A stretch of 64,000 nucleotides of DNA from Serripes groenlandicus (Eukaryota; Mollusca; Bivalvia; Cardiida; Cardiidae). The position numbers were made by a program, and so were the translations under genes. The notes below the pieces were generated by a model. That model did not search any database. It saw nothing but the letters and a program-made list of their open reading frames with translations, and was not told where the DNA came from. Location of the stretch: assembly GCA_031761405.1 (NCBI GenBank), contig JASEVX010000007.1:31607631-31671630 (forward strand), given 5' to 3'. Numbering within the stretch: position 1 is the first letter of the stretch; each line of letters begins with the position of its first letter. Below, piece by piece: positions 23,255 to 34,514 of the stretch.

Positions 23255-23475
23255 CTGCGTCAGACCCTTTCTGATGTCGTCTGTATAGAGGACAAGTTTT
23301 GAGAATATTATGGCAAAACAATGATGAGCATCATGTTGAGCAATTCCTCCTTTTCCCACGTCTTTTTAAAACTATTTCATTAATCAAACTTTCCTTTTTA
23401 GGGAGTTTCCATTGTTTTTTCGACGATGTTTAATAGTCGTTTGCTACAGATATATTATATGTGGGAGAGGGTAAA
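23255..23475. mobile_element. M1 copy, first unit of a duplication
   Basis: ctgcgtcagaccctttctga on the left is weak; the right end atatgtgggagagggtaaa is clear. Confidence 0.6.
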
Positions 23476-23853
23476 TAAACGCTACCATACAGGTCACGTT
23501 TTACGTGTTTTATCACGGATGAGTTTCGATCACTATCCATTCCTTAATAAAGCCATTTAGACAGATATTTGACAGACATTTTGATAACCAAGACGAGCAA
23601 TTTCTCCTTTTGCCACCATGTTTCAACTGTATTTAATAATAACACTTTTATTAATAGATATTTTTCCCCTAATTTTGGCCAAACATTTTCAAAGTTGTCT
23701 GCTACAGATATATTGTATGTGGGAACGGGTTTATAAACGCTACCATACAGGTCACGTTTTACGCGTTTTAAGTATCGATCACTATCCATTCCTTAATAAA
23801 GCTATTTTTACAGATATTTGACGGACATTTTGATAACCTATTCCTACCACAAA
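23337..23853. repeat. 258-bp tandem duplication of M1 right half plus flank
   Basis: gctaccatacaggtcacgtt occurs at 23481 and 23739. Units 23337-23595 and 23596-23853 each hold an M1 right arm and about 120 bases of flank. Confidence 0.85.
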
Positions 23854-24066
23854 CAGACGCTTTCTGACGCCTCTGCATCAGACGACTTTGGAAAACATTG
23901 GGACTAAAGGTGAACTTTCTCAAAACGAGCAATATCTCCTTTTGCCACCATGTTTTCAACTGTATTCAATAATAACACTTTCATTAATAGATATTTTTAC
24001 CCTAATTTTGCCCAAACATTTTCAAAGTCGTCTGCTTTAGATTTGTTGTATGTGGGAAAGGGTTTT
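23846..24066. mobile_element. M1 copy
   Basis: cctattcctaccacaaacag ... ttgtatgtgggaaagggtt; arms gcatcagacgactttggaaa and caaagtcgtctgctttag. Confidence 0.8.
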
Positions 24067-24227
24067 ATTGCCGTGGTTCTCAGAACGGTTATTGTTAATC
24101 AGCATTGTTTTCCAATAATGTTTTTCGTCTACCTCGGAGTGTCCCAAAAGTCATTATTTGCCAGAGAAATGATAATTTTACTGATTCAGATGATTTTCAA
24201 AAATCTCCAGCATTGCAGTAAACAACG

Positions 24228-24425
24228 TTGGACCGTTTTCTTTAGCTGGACGCGTTTGAACGCGTCTGCATCAGACGAGTTTGTATAACTATTAGAAACA
24301 GCTGTAAACAGTGTTTGAAACGGGGGAAATTGCGTAATATACTAGATTTCTCCTTTTTCATCAATATTTTCAGGCGTTTACAAAGTCGTCTGTTGCAGAT
24401 GTATTGCGTATGGGAAGCGGCTTTA
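24228..24425. mobile_element. Degraded M1
   Basis: gcgtctgcatcagacgagtt at the left, aaagtcgtctgttgcagatg and gcgtatgggaagcggctt at the right. Confidence 0.6.
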
Positions 24426-24709
24426 AAAATGAATTATACGAAAAGCCAAAATTGCTCACTTTGATTTCTATTCAATGTTATCTATGGCTTCTATTTTTTT
24501 TCTTGGGATGTTTTCATTATGAAGAAAATCCAAATAAAAACAAATCGGACAAATCGATTAAACAGTAGTTCACAGATCTTATCACATTGCCACCAGACGA
24601 CATTTCAAAAATGTTCTACCTAAATTCCTTGTTCACTACGCCAGATGAGAAGGAAATCTCTTTTGACAAGTTATGTATTTGACTAAATCGATCCGCTACT
24701 TAACCTTTC

Positions 24710-24920
24710 CCCACAAACAGAGGCGCCTATGCAGCGGACGACCGTTTGAAATTATTGTGACAAATGAAGATATTGCTCATCATGAGCAATTCCTTCATTT
24801 GTTGCAATGTTTTTAGCTCAATTCAATATGTATACTTTCCCTTAAAGAAATGTCCTTATTTCTGCGGGTATGTTTCCAAAGTCTTCTTCAGCAGATTTGT
24901 TGAATGTGAGAAAGGGTTAA
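24710..24920. mobile_element. M1 copy with both TTAA flanks
   Basis: TTAA at 24710-24713 and 24917-24920. The central stem gaagatattgctcatcatga / gcaattccttc is variant. Confidence 0.85.
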
Positions 24921-25468
24921 TGATTAGATAACATAATCTCCAGTCATCTCTCAGGTCTTATTTGACAACAAAAAACCCACGCGACACGCCAACACGTGGT
25001 ATATGCTTACGGCCATGTGAAAAGCTCAGAGTTGGAATTTCAGAACAGTGTAGGTTCAGATAATAGCATGTATCTTCTCAGTTTGATCATAATCTACACA
25101 AATTATGTACGCACAAGGGTTTCCTGACCAATCAAGGTTCAGATTAGTCTATACGTCTGTTCCGTCTTATCAGAATCTACACAAGTTGACAGAATTTTCT
25201 AATATAATTTTTATCAGAATGTGCTTATATTTTGCCCATTTGAAAAGGTACACATTGACTGATGTAAACAGTTTAGATCAAGATGAGCATTACATCCACA
25301 CGAACGGATCAATATCTGCACTGTTCACATATGACTTACACAATATTGTTAGGAGCTGTTATGAACGTATGTAGAGTAAGATAAGACGGAAAGAGATGTT
25401 CAGACTGATCTGAATCTACTATGTTCAGAAATGCCAACATGTTTCTGTTGTCCATACAAGAGCTCATA
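24921..25468. other. Intergenic stretch with a weak fold-back
   Basis: tccgtcttatc (about 25160) and gataagacgga (about 25380) are inverted copies about 220 bases apart. cagaatctacacaagtt occurs here and near 57970. No gene seen. Confidence 0.4.
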
Positions 25469-25677
25469 TCGAGGGCTTGGCGTGAAACGGTTGTAACTAA
25501 AATTGGTATTTTTTTACCAAGGTTAATCACCTCGCCATGGAGTCTTTATAAGCGTTAAATCATTTTTCTTGGTAAGCAATGAAAATTTGCATTATTTACA
25601 AAGGGGTCAAAATTGCCCATAAACAAGGGTTTTCAAAATAGGTTTTTAGTAACAACCGTTTCACGCCAAGCCCTCGA
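25469..25677. mobile_element. M3 palindrome with an internal deletion
   Basis: TA-flanked TCGAGGG...CCCTCGA; about 40 bases around the centre are missing, so the hairpin is shortened. Confidence 0.9.
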
Positions 25678-25684
25678 TATTACT

Positions 25685-25913
25685 TTAACCCTTTCTCATA
25701 TATAGACGCTTTATAAGACCTTTGCAGCAGACGACTTTAGAAAACTATATGACAAGAGGAAAAATTGTTCAAAGCGAGCAATTTACCCTTTAGCCACGAT
25801 GTTTTCAACTCTTTTCAATAATCAATATTTCTTATATATAGATATTTCAAAATGTTGTCTACATGTTTTTAAAGTCGTCTGCTGTATATTTATTGTATGT
25901 TGGAATTGGTTAA
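25685..25913. mobile_element. M1 copy
   Basis: TTAA at 25685-25688 and 25910-25913; ccctttctcatatatagacg ... tgtatgttggaattgg. Confidence 0.8.
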
Positions 25914-25941
25914 TTGACAATGCTAGGGTAGATGTAACTCG

Positions 25942-26214
25942 TCACGCGTAAATCGGCCTAAGAGATGACGAACGAAGATTTGGACTATCCCGTGCACCTG
26001 GTCCCGGGCTGATCAGATCCTTCTCCTTTCCCAATCTAGTCGTACGAGTATTCTTGCAACCTACAGAGACGATGATATAGCAAATTGCTAAGCAGGAAAG
26101 TGCTATCAATGAAATTCGAGGACAGACTTTATGGATGAACGTGTTCACGAGTGTGATAGACGAACAGTAGCTGTTATAAGCCTTATAAGCAGCTTGTACA
26201 GGCGTTTGCTTCAA
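25942..26214 (-). CDS. Candidate small single-pass membrane protein or last exon (90 residues)
   Basis: An ATG at 26214 opens 90 codons to a TGA at 25942 on the minus strand. The sequence is not one of the repeat families of this window. Residues about 33-53 (RISLIALSCLAICYIIVSVG) make one convincing hydrophobic helix, followed by a basic then Pro/Ser/Arg-rich tail ending SSSLRPIYA. The upstream side reads ttgaag at the start of the open region, so it could also be the terminal exon of a longer gene. Below the stop a minus-strand AATAAA lies in an adjoining M1 element and could serve as a poly(A) signal. No family recognised. A chance open frame of this length is possible in this composition, hence moderate to low confidence. 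Confidence 0.35.
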   Translation of the reverse strand: MKQTPVQAAYKAYNSYCSSITLVNTFIHKVCPRISLIALSCLAICYIIVSVGCKNTRTTRLGKEKDLISPGPGARDSPNLRSSSLRPIYA

Positions 26215-26834
26215 TAATGATTGAGGTAAATTCGAAAAGCCAAATTGACACAGTTTAACAATGTTGTTGGAAAACGATACCTTAATCTATTTCGAACAAT
26301 TTTTCTCTTTCCTGCAAAGTTTTTTTCAAAAGTCATATGAATAAAATATAGGGTTAATTTTAATGACTTACCCCTCTACTGTGTCCGCGCAATGATGGCA
26401 GTTTTGTAAATGATCTTGGCGTGTTGATATTCCGGTTTGTCTGGAAGGCGCAGTTGTCTAAAATAGAGTGAGAGACAGAATCCTAAATAAGACTAGTATT
26501 CAAGCATTGATAATCAAAGCGCTGAAGGCACTGAATTTGTTTGGGTACATAAAACTGTTCAAACATTTGCCTTTACATAGATATGTGATTTATAAACTAT
26601 GCATTGTTTATAAATATTACAACTTCGGGTAAAAGAATAAATGACGCATCCGTTAAAATTAAATGCCATTTTAGTTGTCTATAAAAATAAATCATGAGAC
26701 ATACATGTGAATATTATATTTAATGTCCAAGTTTCAAAAGACATGTAAAACAAATGGATAACCATTATGGCCCCGACTCACTCATCTAAGTATTTAATAA
26801 TTTTTGTTACAAAAAAAATCACCATTGACCAAGG
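26215..26834. other. Intergenic stretch
   Basis: 26260-26365 looks like an M1 relic (tttttcaaaagtcatatga, agggttaat). The rest is unrecognised. Confidence 0.4.
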
Positions 26835-27271
26835 GTTTTCTAAAATCTTACTCAAAAGCTTCCTGCTTAACAAGAGATTTTTCAAGTTTTCACTATAGCC
26901 ATATAAGGCCAAATAGCCCTGCCCCCCTAGCGGCCATGTTTTTCGACCAATCAACATGGCTTGGAGGAATCTGATAGATGGTCTCCCAATGAACATTTCT
27001 ACAAAAAGAATTGAAAATTGGCCAAAAACTTTCGGATGAGAAGATTTTTCAAGTTTTTACTATTGCCATATTAGGCAAAAAAGCCCCGACCGCTGGCGGC
27101 CATGTTTTTCGACCAATCAACTTGGCTGGAAGGAATCTGATAGAGGGTCACCCTAGGAACATTTCTACAAAATTATTTGAAAATCGGCCTGACACTTTTG
27201 GAGGAGAAGATTTTTTTGAGTTTACACTATAGCCATATAAGGCAAAAAAGCCCCGCTCCCTGGCGGCCAAG
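26835..27271. repeat. 167-bp tandem repeat, about 2.6 copies
   Basis: Phase marker gatttttcaagttttcacta at 26876, 27043 and 27209. Each unit carries gcggccatgtttttcgaccaa and gaacatttctacaaaa. Confidence 0.9.
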
Positions 27272-27640
27272 GAACACTGTAGCAACGTTAAATGTCGCAC
27301 CAACGCTAAATGTCACACTTGACGTTTTATGTCACAAGGCTGACGATAAACGTCGCAACCAACGCTAAATGTCGCAAAACCTTCTGACGTTATATGTCGC
27401 ATCTGTAACGCCAAATGTCGCAAAACAAGGTACTGCCGCTATATGTCGCAACATCAACGCTAAATGTCTCACTCCTTTATAAGCACTCTTTTGTAGTATT
27501 ACTGTTTCACAATGTACAAATTACAATGTTTCATCTCACTCTGTCCCTTCTTTTTTTAGTTATAGCTCCTGAAGTAGTCATTTTTTTGCGACATTTAGCG
27601 TCAGCCTTGCGACATATAACGTCAAGTACGACATATATAC
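27272..27640. repeat. Cluster of a 15-bp motif in both orientations
   Basis: ACGCTAAATGTCGCA and variants occur about nine times on the plus strand (27284-27470) and about three times inverted (27586-27636), about 20 bases apart. The inverted outer groups suggest an element with terminal sub-repeats. Confidence 0.75.
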
Positions 27641-27649
27641 AAGATATAT

Positions 27650-27855
27650 ATGCACTCTCGTACTATCGATATGGATTCGCACACTTACGATAAGGACTCT
27701 CATACAAGCGATATGCACTCTTGTACTAACGATATGGATTCGCTCACTAACGATATTGATTCATACACTTACGATATAGACTCTCACAAAAGCTGTATGC
27801 ACTCTCGTACTAACGATAATGACTCGCACACTAACGATATGGACTCTAGTAATAG
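27650..27855. repeat. Degenerate 24-bp minisatellite
   Basis: About 8-9 units of gatatggactctcacactaa type. The period is a multiple of three, so it reads as DMDSHTND-like octapeptides. Confidence 0.8.
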
Positions 27856-27927
27856 TGGTTCATCAGAATAACAGATTGCGCTTTGTGTTTATACATTCCT
27901 TGCGGGCCAATGACTGGCTCTTTCTGC

Positions 27928-28191
27928 GGATAGCCACATTTTGTGGCTGGTATACAATAGATGGAATATGGTATAAACGTCCAAGACATTTTTTTTGTAA
28001 ACACATGTACACGGACATACACTGTGACATAACGTTATAACATGTACAATTTTCTTAAGTTTTTTAAAACTGTAAAATTAAAGAAAATTGTACATGTTAT
28101 AACGTAATGTAACAGTGTATGTCCGTGTACATGTGTTTTCAAAATGTTAATGCGTTCTATGGATAGCCACATATTGTAACTGGTATACAAT
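27928..28191. mobile_element. Palindromic insertion between 31-bp direct repeats
   Basis: ggatagccacattttgtggc (27928) recurs at 28161 as a 31-bp direct repeat with a few changes. Between them 27998-28056 and 28078-28139 are inverted copies (acacatgtacacggacatac). Confidence 0.7.
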
Positions 28192-28800
28192 TGTCTCTCT
28201 TGTCACAAACTGTATAAGCTAATACTGGAATAAAAACTGACACGGGATAAGTAACATGCTTTTTGTTGCCATTCCTTAACCTACTTATAAAAAAGTTTAT
28301 AAATGTAGCACTTTAACATCCCGTAACAGCCTTCAAATACAAATTTGGTTTATACGACGGTAAAGAAAGGTTATTGGAATTAAGAAATTGTTTAAATAAG
28401 CAAATTTTCCTTTTCCCACAATGTTTTCAATATATGTTGCTTTTTACTGTTTACACAGCAAGAAAAAAACATTTAACTTATTTGTTATAGATTAGTATTA
28501 TAGTTGCATATATATATAATTACTAGAAATAAATTAAGATTTAAAGTGTTGTATATATATATATACTAATTGTTTATTTGTTATTTAAATTGTTCTGCCC
28601 CTTCCAAGTACCCTACAGAATAGAATGTTGCATGGATCATTTGCCTCGTAGTATGGCACATGGAAAACTGTTGAAAGTTACAAAGTAGAAAATGAAGAGG
28701 CCCAACAATAACTAGAACTCATGACCCTTCAATCGAGTGTAAAGGAGAGGATATAATTGAAGCAAAACCTATGGCTAGTTACTAGCAACCTATTCTATTC
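28192..28800. other. AT-rich intergenic stretch
   Basis: 28375-28440 contains an M1 crumb (ccttttcccacaatgttttc). A (TATA)n run lies near 28548. No gene seen. Confidence 0.4.
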
Positions 28801-28865
28801 TTGAAATGTTTTCAAATTTCGTCCGCTGCAGATGCGTCAAAAGACATTTACTTGTCGGAAAATCA
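28801..28865. mobile_element. M1 right-arm fragment
   Basis: gaaatgttttcaaatttcgt then ccgctgcagatgcgtcaaaa. Confidence 0.5.
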
Positions 28866-29744
28866 ATCCATCAATTCTCTTTATTGATATCTATAGATAT
28901 GATATAAAGAGGAAAGTCGTTAAAACACTTTACAAAGAGATTCCATTTCAGCATGATCTCGATTTTTGGTTTATTCTATATCACTGATAAAAGCAATCAA
29001 ACACATTATATATTTACAAAGAAAACCCCGGATATGATCATATGTAACAAATTATACACAGTTGCCCATCTTTAATTAAACATTTTTTACAACAAATCAT
29101 AGCGTCCGCAGATTTGCTCTATATTCTATTGCGTCGGCATTTTCCCTCTATATTGCATTTGTCCGCATTTTCCCTCTATAATGTATTTGTCCGCAGATCG
29201 CGTCCGCACTTTAGACCCTCCCCCCATACCGTTGTATTTATAAATAGAATTCGACGATCACGATTTCTCTGCAAATGTGTTACTCTCATTTTAAATGCAT
29301 TTTATGACGCACATATTTGTTTTTTTAATTCTTTATACTATATTTATATGGCCGACAAGGCACAAAGAAAATATTTTCAATTCTGTTTTTATTTACATTT
29401 TCAATGCGTGATTGAAAATTCAAATACCGTATCTGGAGCTTAAATCGGAAATAGTTCTCCCTGTAGCAGTTCACTCATTGAGATTTATAAATCTCTCCGC
29501 ATTCATGTTTTAAAATACAATGTTTCATTTTATTTCGTAATTCTCTTTGAATATAAGAACCACATAAGAAAACAAAGACGATATAAATATATCATTATTT
29601 CAAAAATCGTGATACATTTGAAAAGTAAGAGCAAGTATTGAGTACTACTTTCACGCGTATGAAATTCATGGAATTTTAAATAAGACGAACGGCTTCAGAA
29701 TTGCAGCTACTAAATTTGTTTGTTCCAAACAAATAAAAACAATT
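28866..29744. other. Intergenic stretch
   Basis: Nothing recognised. cattttccctctata-type words repeat three times at 29125-29190. Confidence 0.4.
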
Positions 29745-29749
29745 GTATT

Positions 29750-29902
29750 TCGGCCTTAGGCCTTCTTAGGGATAGTACAATGACCACAAACTATGTTGTG
29801 CCCATTTTGAAAGCAATGGAAATGAAGACATGTTCATTGCTTTCAAAATGGACACGTCGTAATTTGAGATATTTGTAATATACTGAATAAGGCCTTAGGC
29901 AG
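29750..29902. mobile_element. Small fold-back element
   Basis: A 16-bp perfect stem, cattttgaaagcaatg (29803) with cattgctttcaaaatg (29835), is bracketed by ggccttagg at 29752 and 29891. Confidence 0.55.
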
Positions 29903-30000
29903 AACTATTGAATAAAAGGGTGTTTTTATTCACAGGCACATTTAATTCTCTACGGAAAAGACTATGTATCAAACATGCATTAAATTGTATCCATTATTCA

Positions 30001-30175
30001 TTGATTGATTGATTGGAATTTGCGTTTCAATGGTATTTCAGATAAGTCATGTTCACTCTGTTCTACATTCGTCCAGATCAACTGGCTATCTTTCCACGCA
30101 GACTTTTTAGCATATTTGGTGAGAAAGTCGAATGATGCTAGTTACATAGACTAATGTCAATCATCCGTGCATTCC
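30001..30175 (-). mobile_element. Old SINE S2 copy
   Basis: (GATT)n at the left, caactggctatctttccacg and gtcgaatgatgct in S2 order; much diverged. Confidence 0.55.
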
Positions 30176-30197
30176 CATATTATTATATATATAATCA

Positions 30198-30330
30198 TCT
30201 TACCCTTTCCCACATATATGAAACTTTGAAAACATCTAGGTAAAACTATTGACACATTTATGATTGTTGAATAGAGTTGAGCACATTTTAGATAAAGGAG
30301 AAACATCACATTACTAACGAGTTCCTGAAA
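30198..30330. mobile_element. M1 left half
   Basis: ttaccctttcccacatatat followed by gaaactttgaaaacatctag. Confidence 0.55.
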
Positions 30331-30461
30331 TAAACCTAACATAGATTCCACATCATCGCCTAAAGAAAGTGGCATCTTCACGTTAGCATATTAAAAGTTT
30401 AAAATTGTTGCAAATGTGCATGTATATATATAAATATTTTGCTGATAATTCAACAGACATG

Positions 30462-30915
30462 TCCTTGCCAATGGTTGACAATAACCGACGGGATAATTGA
30501 CCAGCAGCATTCGCATTTACCATTGACTTAAAAGTTTACTTACACGAATGGGTCAAGATTCTTGTCGATGATTAAAATGCCCGACATGCAAACTGACTAG
30601 CGCCATTCTCCTCAACCATTGACTTAAAAGTTTACTTACACAAGTGGGTCAACATACCTGCCGATGATTTACAAAAACCGACATGAGAATTAACCAGCGG
30701 CATTTGCCTGATTACTTGCACAAATTGGTCAAGATACTTGCCGATGGTGGACAATAACCGACGTGATAATTGACCAGCAGCATTCGCCTTCACCATTGAC
30801 TTAAACGTTTACTTGCACAAATGGTTCAACATTGTTGACGATGATTGACAATAACCGACATAAGAACTGACTAGCACTATTGGTCCCCATCAATGCGTTT
30901 GAAGTTTACTTGCAC
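30462..30915. repeat. About 97-bp tandem repeat, 4-5 copies
   Basis: ttgacaataaccgac and cattgacttaaaagttta alternate through the array; the third unit has a deletion. Confidence 0.85.
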
Positions 30916-32265
30916 AAAGTTCTGGGTCGTGTTCATTTTGTTCAGCAATAAATGTAAGTGCACGCATAGTACGATCATTTTAACCTTTGGTATATTTTCA
31001 ATTATAAAGTGTTGAAAGTCCGCCTCCCGTGTATGTTTTATGAATACGGATCAATTAAGAAAGCCTTCCTAATATGGTAGCTATATTTGTAAACTGCTTA
31101 TCTAATAAGATTATATATCTAATTAATATACTCCAACTTGATACGGGATATATAGTGTGTGGCAGAGATTTGAATTATCGCCAGTTATAGTCTTAACCCT
31201 TCACTCTACAGACCCTGCGATAACAAACAAGACATGCGACAGCGTTGAGGAAATGAGAACAAATTTAAAAGAAGTTTTCACGTTTCTCCTAATTTCTATG
31301 GATGCACTTCTTCAAACCATTGTTACTTTGTCCAAATTGTCATTACTTGAATTTTTCTAGGCTGTACTTTTGCCGATTATATTCAGTGTAGCAATTGTCT
31401 ACTGTGAAATTGGTTAATCAGTTAATCCGATATATTATTTTATAAGCAACACACTGAATAATTAATGCTGGCAAATTAAGTTATATATCTCTTACATCTT
31501 AAGGAACAAATAAATAATTCATCTTTTTTTCCCTCAAGCACCAGGTGATACAGTGACAAGAGCAGCACATTCGATTTAAATCTTAATGTACACGTTCTTC
31601 GTGCTTTTTGTATAGTAAGATTTGGTCTTAAACGATTGACATCCCAACCCAATGTTGTGGATACCCAAAAGAATCGTCTCATCTAGACGTTTCTTCTGAT
31701 TACCAACAGCATAGGGTTTCATTCAGTAATAAAAGAGGAATTGCGAGGCGAAGACCTTTGTGATCCTCAACGAAGTATCTGATACTATGATAACAATGGC
31801 ATGGAGGTAAGGGGTATATTTTTTCTTAATATTGATTATGGAGATTAATTTGTCCCATTGAAGGCCCCCAGTGTTGGCACCTTGTACAGCGCTAATAGTG
31901 ACAGGTTATTTGAGGTTTTTACGTAAATTGGGCACACTGCACGTATCATTTATAGTGATTAGAGTGACAAAACTATGTGTACTGTAGCCTCCATGTTCAA
32001 AGTAAAATGACAAGTAGGTATTTATTTACACTGCGTTGGTGATTGAACACAAGAAAGAAAGGTCCATTAGCGGAAAATAATGCAAATTCAACAATGTATA
32101 ATTGATAACATTCTATACTTATATGAAGCAGAGAACTCGAGGAGTAAATTAAACCTATAAACCTCTCTCCGAAGGAAACGTCATGCAAGAACTAAGAAAA
32201 ACAGAAACATGAAATTAATTTAATTGAGCAATCAAAGTCGACTGTACAGTGACCAGGAGAACTTA
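30916..32265. other. 1.35-kb intergenic stretch
   Basis: No repeat family or convincing exon. A 67-codon frame at 31157-31360 has no supporting splice sites or motifs. Confidence 0.4.
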
Positions 32266-32512
32266 TCGAGGGCTTGGCGTGAAACGGTTGTAACTAAAAA
32301 CCTATTTTGAAAACCCTGGTTTAGGGTCAATTTTGACCCCTTTGTAAACAATGCAAATTTAGGTGCCATTGCTCAGAACGAGCAATGACACCTAAATGTC
32401 CACTGTTTACCAAGAAAAATGATTTAACGCTTATAAATACTTAATGGCGAGATAATTAACCTGGGTAAAAAGATACCAATTTTAGTTACAACCGTTTCAC
32501 ACCAAGCCCTCG
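32266..32512. mobile_element. M3 palindrome
   Basis: TCGAGGGCTTGGCGTGAAAC to caccaagccctcg; the last two bases of the right end are changed, so the 2-bp flank cannot be read. Confidence 0.9.
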
Positions 32513-32599
32513 TTTTGTTGTCATCATGTGAGTAACGTCGGCGGTGGTATCAAAACTTTTAACCATTTCAACGTTTGAAATTGCTCTGAATTTGATTTG

Positions 32600-32990
32600 A
32601 ATGCTGATTGACCCCGCTTTCAACTCCTTTTCAGCTATAGCACGGTTTTTCCAGGATAAATACCGCGTTCTATCAATCGTTTAACCCTTTCCCTCATACG
32701 ACAATTCTGCACTAGACGATTTTGAACATATTTTGTCAAAATATAGAAAATCTCTATGATTAAATGGATAACCTATATGACGAAAAGTGGAAAACATTGT
32801 GGCAAAAGGAGAAATTGCTCGTTTTGAGCAATTCCTTCTTTTGCCACTATGTTTTCAAAAAGCCGTCTGGTGCAGAGGCGTCAGAAAGCGTCTATATGAG
32901 GGAAAGGGTTAACTATTCCCACAATCCTTATCGCCATTTCTACCATATTAAACGTCTTTGGCATGATCCGACCGGGGACTGAATACATGT
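32600..32990 (-). mobile_element. SINE S1 split by an M1 element
   Basis: The S1 tail and body (ccccgctttcaactcctttt; cacggtttttccaggataaa) run to 32680. The body and head resume at 32913 (atttctaccatattaaacgt; gcatgatccgaccggggact). Confidence 0.75.
32681..32912. mobile_element. M1 copy nested in S1
   Basis: TTAA at 32681-32684 and 32909-32912. The centre gagaaattgctcgttttgag / caattccttcttttgcc is a strong hairpin. Confidence 0.9.
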
Positions 32991-33348
32991 ATTTAAAATG
33001 AACTTATCCTGCATTGTATTTGGATGATTCCATTACAAATTTAAGAAATATTAAGATAAAAATGTTACGTTGTGCAGACAACAACAAAGAGCCTGGTGAG
33101 ACGGCGTGGACTCAGACTTCGATTCCTGCAGTCAAAGGGTTAAGTAGTTCTGATTTGTTTTTTAGTTCACTTGTTAAAATAAATCGTGTAAAGAAAGATC
33201 GTCGGCCTTTCGTACCGAATGTCCCAGTTCGAAAATGTGATGAGCGGCTTCGGCCTTTGTGATACTTGTTTCACACACATGTCGAGAATACTGGTCAAGT
33301 CTCCATGCAGCATACACCGACCGTGATGGATATTAGCTGTAAGGCAAC
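32991..33348. other. Intergenic stretch
   Basis: Holds a relic of the 'gagacggcgtggactcagac' repeat (33090). An 82-codon frame (33014-33262) ends in a basic VKKDRRPFVPNVPVRKCDE stretch after a possible acceptor (tttttag, 33164), but starts in repeat sequence and is not called. Confidence 0.35.
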
Positions 33349-33542
33349 TAACCCCCCTTTTTATTTTCCAACATATATACACATTTTGACGCGTCTGCAG
33401 CAGTCGACATTCAAAAACTTTGTGCCACAATGCTTTCAACTGGACTTTGTAATTATACTTTGATTACTAGAGTTTCGCCATATCTTTGCATGTATGTTTT
33501 CGAAGTCGTATGGTACATATGTGCTGTATGCGGGAAAGGATC
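33349..33542. mobile_element. M1 copy, decayed
   Basis: taaccccccttttattttcc ... gtgctgtatgcgggaaagga. Confidence 0.65.
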
Positions 33543-33892
33543 AAGCTAATTTTATTTTATTTTGTTTAAATTCTGTCTTAACATCACATTTCCTTTTATC
33601 TTCCAATCATATGTTTTCTATGTACGATTTTCACTTGGAAGGGTTTACGTTTGTATAGGTAAGTAATTGGTTATTCCAATTAATATCGAGTATAAATGTA
33701 TGACCTTTGTTACAATGATTAACCTCACATTTCCATTTATTTTCCCATCATATATTTTCTCTATACGATTTTTACTTTGATGGGTCTTTTCTATAGGTAA
33801 TTTATTGGTTATTCCAATTGATATCGAGTATACATGTATGTAATTTATTACACTGACTTATATCACATTTCCAATTATCTTAAACATCATAT

Positions 33893-34153
33893 GAGTCGTT
33901 CCACGAGAAAACCAACCTTATTGACTCTGCGTAATGTATCGACACGGATCAGCCTCAGCATGCCGCGCAGGCTAACCCGGACAGACACTGTTCGCCTTCT
34001 GTAGATTTTCTGTTTCAGGAATCATTACTTTACACCTCTATCGCCCGGAGACGGAATATGTCGGCCCTGATCAGCCGGCGCGGACTGCGCAGGCTGATTT
34101 GGATCGATACATTACGCAGATCCAATAATGTTGGTTTTCTCGTGGAACGGCTC
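33893..34153. mobile_element. M4 copy nested in the 140-bp array
   Basis: gagtcgttccacgagaaaac ... ctcgtggaacggctc with AT on both sides. Confidence 0.9.
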
Positions 34154-34282
34154 ATAGGTTTTCCCCATACGATTTTCATTTGGAAGGGTTTACGTTTCAA
34201 TTAATAGCCAAGTATGAATATTTGACCTTTGTTCCAATGATTTACATCACACTTCTATTTATTTTCCCATCATATGTGTTCT

Positions 34283-34514
34283 TTAACTTTTTCCCACATA
34301 CAGACGCTTTCTAACAACTCCTATGCAGCAGATGACTTTTGAAAACATTGTTGCAAAAGAAGAAATTGCTCATAAAGAGCAATTTCTCCTTTTGCCACAA
34401 TGTTTTCAATCGCTCTCAGTATTTATTCCTTCATTATAAAAACGTTTCCTTGTTTTCTCTACCTAGATATGTTCAAAGTCGTCTGCGTGAGACATGTTGT
34501 ATGTTGGAAACGGC
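34283..34514. mobile_element. M1 copy nested in the 140-bp array
   Basis: TTAA at 34283-34286, ctttttcccacatacagacg ... gtatgttggaaacgg; the right TTAA is lost. The core stem agaaattgctcataaagagc / aatttctcc is intact. Confidence 0.85.

Noticed and set aside
27650..27871. A DMDSHTND-repeat peptide
   Set aside because: The 24-bp period is a multiple of three, so a tandem repeat stays open by itself; no start context or splice sites support it.
33014..33262. An 82-codon frame with a basic end
   Set aside because: The first half lies in a degenerate repeat, and only the possible acceptor at 33164 speaks for the second half.
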